Below, piece by piece: positions 62,148 to 64,000 of a DNA stretch of 64,000 nt. Every line of letters starts with the position of its first letter. Within the stretch, counting starts at the first letter, position 1. The stretch is from positions 48,278-112,277 of the forward strand of contig CATYOF010000006.1 in NCBI GenBank assembly GCA_958410215.1, read 5' to 3'. A model generated the notes under the pieces. The model was not told where the DNA came from, made no database searches, and saw only the letters and a program-made list of their open reading frames with translations. This DNA is from an uncultured Cryptobacterium sp. GTDB taxonomy: Bacteria; Actinomycetota; Coriobacteriia; Coriobacteriales; Eggerthellaceae. Made by a program: the position numbers and the translations under genes.

Positions 62148-63119
62148 TTATTTTGATTTAATATCCGCTTTTGACTCTTCCAATTCACCCGATTCGAAAT
62201 CTTGCGCTTCTGCAAGTTCTTTAGCATCTTGTGCTGCACGTTCTGCTTCGTAAATTGCCTGTGCAAGCTCAAGGGTGTCGGTACGTTGAGGATCAAACCC
62301 TTTCGCACGCATCATTTCCAAATTTTTCTTCGCAGTCCATTCACGGAAGTTCTTCGTGTAGCGCATCTGAATAAGCTCAAGCACAATCGCAAATACCATA
62401 GCGAAGTACACCATCAGCTTTTCGCCGTGCATACCCAAAACTTCGATGCCAGAATTGATGTGCAAACTATCCAATACCAGCAATACACCAATGGTCACGA
62501 TAAAGACCAAAGCCAGAATTTTCATTTCGGTGTGAGCATTGATGAAATCGGAAATGCTGTCGATAAAAATGATCATAAGGAAAATAGCAACCATTACCGC
62601 AATAATCATGATGATAAGGTGCTCAGCCAAGCCAACCGCAGTAATAACTGAGTCAATGGAGAACACCAAGTCCATAACCATAATGGTGCCAACTGCAGCA
62701 GGAAGCGTTAAACTACGACGCGAGTGATTTGAATCGCCCTGGTCTTCCTTTTCTTCAGCAAGACCTAACACATCACGAACTTCAACGATGCCCTTATAAA
62801 TAAGATATATACCGCCAAACAGCAAGACCAAATCGCGAATAGAAAAGCCCAGTTCGCGATCGCCAATATAAACACCGGGAATCGTAAAGAGCGGATCGGT
62901 CATATGAACCAAGAAAGATGCGAAGCTCAAGAAGAGAATACGCATTACCAAGGCGCCCAGCAAACCAAGTCGACGACCAATATGCTGCTTTTCAGCAGGA
63001 AGACGATCGGTAGTAATAGAGATGAATACCAGATTATCGACACCTAAAACAATTTCCAAAAAGAGAAGCGTAACTAAGCTAATCCACGCTTCCGGCGTTG
63101 CGAATATCGAAAGATCCAT
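62148..63119 (-). CDS. TerC family membrane protein, probable manganese exporter
   Basis: A 323-residue TerC/Alx-type protein with about eight helices. Signature segments are ISLVTLLFLEIVLGVDNLVFISI (about 13-35) with conserved acidic residues, GRRLGLLGALVMRILFL, and MVMDLVFSIDSVITAVGLAEH (about 147-167). A charged tail of about 50 residues is cytoplasmic (REWTAKKNLEMMRAKGFD onward). Family members such as Alx and YkoY export Mn2+ and are controlled by the yybP-ykoY riboswitch, which is visible upstream here. AAAGGG precedes the ATG. Confidence 0.92.
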   Translation of the reverse strand: MDLSIFATPEAWISLVTLLFLEIVLGVDNLVFISITTDRLPAEKQHIGRRLGLLGALVMRILFLSFASFLVHMTDPLFTIPGVYIGDRELGFSIRDLVLLFGGIYLIYKGIVEVRDVLGLAEEKEDQGDSNHSRRSLTLPAAVGTIMVMDLVFSIDSVITAVGLAEHLIIMIIAVMVAIFLMIIFIDSISDFINAHTEMKILALVFIVTIGVLLVLDSLHINSGIEVLGMHGEKLMVYFAMVFAIVLELIQMRYTKNFREWTAKKNLEMMRAKGFDPQRTDTLELAQAIYEAERAAQDAKELAEAQDFESGELEESKADIKSK

Positions 63120-63237
63120 CGATACGTACCCTTTCTTTTTCTAAGCTCGCAAAAGTTTGGTTCTACTTTTTATGCCTTACGACAGAAAAGTAGGGATTCT
63201 CTTCAGTCGCACAGGCCATATGTTTTACAGCAGTCAA

Positions 63238-63288
63238 CAAAAAAGACTCACGGCAAAAGAGGTGCAATACCCCTTCCACCGTGAGTCT
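63238..63288 (-). terminator. Terminator in the terC leader, competing with the riboswitch
   Basis: Read leftward, AGACTCACGG (63279-63288) pairs perfectly with CCGTGAGTCT (63244-63253), followed by TTTTTTG. The upstream arm is also the 3' side of the riboswitch P1 stem, so only one of the two structures can form. Confidence 0.9.
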
Positions 63289-63372
63289 CGTCGATTAAGA
63301 CACGCCAGGCTTTTTTTAGGCCATGATGTTGACGCATCACATATACGCTATGTCAACTACTCCCTCACAGAG
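63279..63372 (-). ncRNA. yybP-ykoY manganese riboswitch upstream of terC
   Basis: On the minus strand the aptamer shows CTGTGAG followed by GGGAGTAG (63357-63370), a GTCAACATCATGGCC element (63319-63333), a short helix GGCC..AAAAAAA..GGC region, and GACGAGACTCACGG at the 3' side. CTGTGAG pairs with CTCACGG to close P1. These are the conserved blocks of the yybP-ykoY class, and the neighbour is a TerC gene, its classic partner. P1 and the terminator share CTCACGG, so Mn2+ binding should prevent termination and turn terC on. Called from remembered consensus, not a covariance search. Confidence 0.85.
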
Positions 63373-63398
63373 TGAAAACACTATACCACGAACAACGC

Positions 63399-63890
63399 TT
63401 ACGCAATCTCATAAGTTTGGCGATTATCAATTCCCCACATAGTAGTAGTGCGTGGAGTGATAGAAACCTGCGCTGCCGCCTGTTCATCGAGAAGCTTAAC
63501 ATTCATGGTGTAGGTGCCGAAGTTCATACCATTAAAGGTAGTACGCTGACCTACCACAATCTGATTGGATTTAATGGGTTCAGGATCATTAAAAGGATCG
63601 GCATCTACAAGAAGCGCAACCACATCGCCTTCGTAAAGTTCAACTTCACAATCAATTCCGGTAAATTGACCCGAGGTAGAAATAACGGAAACATTTAAAT
63701 ATCCCGCAATTGAAGGCGCAATTAAAATAATACAGGCCGCAACACCAACAATAATGGCAATAATTTGCTTAAGGCGTTTCTTTGCAGGTTTTTTACCGCC
63801 AGCGTTACTTTTGGTATCCGAGCCACTGTTTACACCATCTAGATTATTCTGTATCGCTTCTTCGCGTACGGTATCGTTAGTTTCTGCCAC
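63399..63890 (-). CDS. Membrane-anchored hypothetical protein
   Basis: A 163-residue protein without a recognised family. A hydrophilic N-terminus (about 1-40, Asn/Gly/Lys-rich) leads to a transmembrane segment at about 43-62 (IIAIIVGVAACIILIAPSIA) and an external beta-rich domain of about 100 residues (VSVISTSGQFTGIDCEVELYEGDVVALLVDADPF, NVKLLDEQAAAQVSI). A single cysteine lies in that domain. The start is GTG 63890 with GAGGG seven bases upstream. It precedes the riboswitch-controlled terC gene by 279 bases with a terminator between, so it is not in the terC transcript unless there is read-through. Confidence 0.7.
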   Translation of the reverse strand: MAETNDTVREEAIQNNLDGVNSGSDTKSNAGGKKPAKKRLKQIIAIIVGVAACIILIAPSIAGYLNVSVISTSGQFTGIDCEVELYEGDVVALLVDADPFNDPEPIKSNQIVVGQRTTFNGMNFGTYTMNVKLLDEQAAAQVSITPRTTTMWGIDNRQTYEIA

Positions 63891-63914
63891 TATAATTCCC
63901 TCTCGCCTCTAAAC

Positions 63915-63943
63915 CGTGACAAGTGGACGGGACACTTGTCACG
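63915..63943. repeat. Short palindromic repeat, family 2 copy 2
   Basis: CGTGACAAGTG (63915-63925) and CACTTGTCACG (63933-63943) form a perfect 11-bp stem over GACGGGA. The same unit, less perfect, is at 42612-42636. It lies upstream of the GTG at 63890, near the right edge of the window. Confidence 0.65.
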
Positions 63944-64000
63944 TAAATGTTTATCGCCGTAAAACAACAAACCTTCAACATCGCGGAAGAAAACTAGTAC

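Noticed and set aside
1..64000. tRNA, rRNA, tmRNA, SRP RNA or RNase P RNA genes
   Set aside because: No convincing cloverleaf or conserved rRNA segment was found by reading the gaps. A tRNAscan or Infernal run would be decisive.

Overview
The window looks like a chromosomal segment of an anaerobic, fermentative actinobacterium, most likely class Coriobacteriia (Eggerthellales or Coriobacteriales). GC content is in the mid-40s by eye. The evidence is the mix of genes: a giant BadF/HgdC-type activase protein, a DUF711 protein, an aconitase-X pair next to an old-yellow-enzyme flavoprotein, an actinobacterial-style second EF-G-like GTPase, TlyA, Pta/AckA, and a TPQTG-type surface protein. The placement is inferred from content; no rRNA or tRNA gene was recognised to confirm it.

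Layout. 1-6.5 kb: end of mnmA, larE, a flavodoxin-fold reductase, a broken MFS transporter, rsmI, and the divergent ridA/ilvA pair. 6.6-15.4 kb: a repeat element, a TetR-activase operon, a DUF711 protein, an AIM24 protein and a small unknown gene. 15.5-21.8 kb: a leftward housekeeping run (glmS, acpS, nnrD, ligA, tlyA). 21.9-29.3 kb: a GH25 lysozyme, an EF-G-like GTPase, a trigger-factor-like chaperone without a PPIase domain, a kinase-GNAT fusion, and infC-rpmI-rplT. 29.4-32.2 kb: a membrane protein, an XRE regulator and a membrane-anchored Ser/Thr kinase. 32.4-36.2 kb: aconitase-X small and large subunits plus a 2-enoate-reductase-like flavoprotein. 36.4-44.9 kb: two membrane-anchored unknowns, a phosphohexomutase, an EamA exporter with a LysR gene, PAP2, an AEC carrier and DegV. 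44.9-47.8 kb: a decayed cell-wall surface protein. 48-56.7 kb: an aminotransferase homologue lacking its PLP lysine, DNA polymerase IV, a glycosyltransferase, pta, a Na+/H+ antiporter and ackA. 57-64 kb: yugP-xseA-xseB, rnd, a lipid kinase, and terC behind a manganese riboswitch.

Non-coding DNA is the most unusual part. The longest convergent gene junctions (1950-2295, 6443-6761, 50892-51151, 61786-62147) each hold a long imperfect inverted repeat. Two of these (6606-6745 and 61887-62021) are clearly related: they share a conserved core, but their outer stems have different sequences and still pair. That is what a structured RNA or a hairpin-forming mobile repeat would show. A second small palindrome family occurs at 42612-42636 and 63915-63943.

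Metabolically, Pta plus AckA indicate ATP from acetyl-CoA with acetate release. IlvA with RidA handles threonine and its reactive enamine product. The aconitase-X/flavoprotein operon suggests that dehydration of a hydroxy acid or hydroxyproline-type substrate is followed by reduction of the product. Two loci are decayed: the MFS gene by one TGA, and the surface protein by about five lesions.
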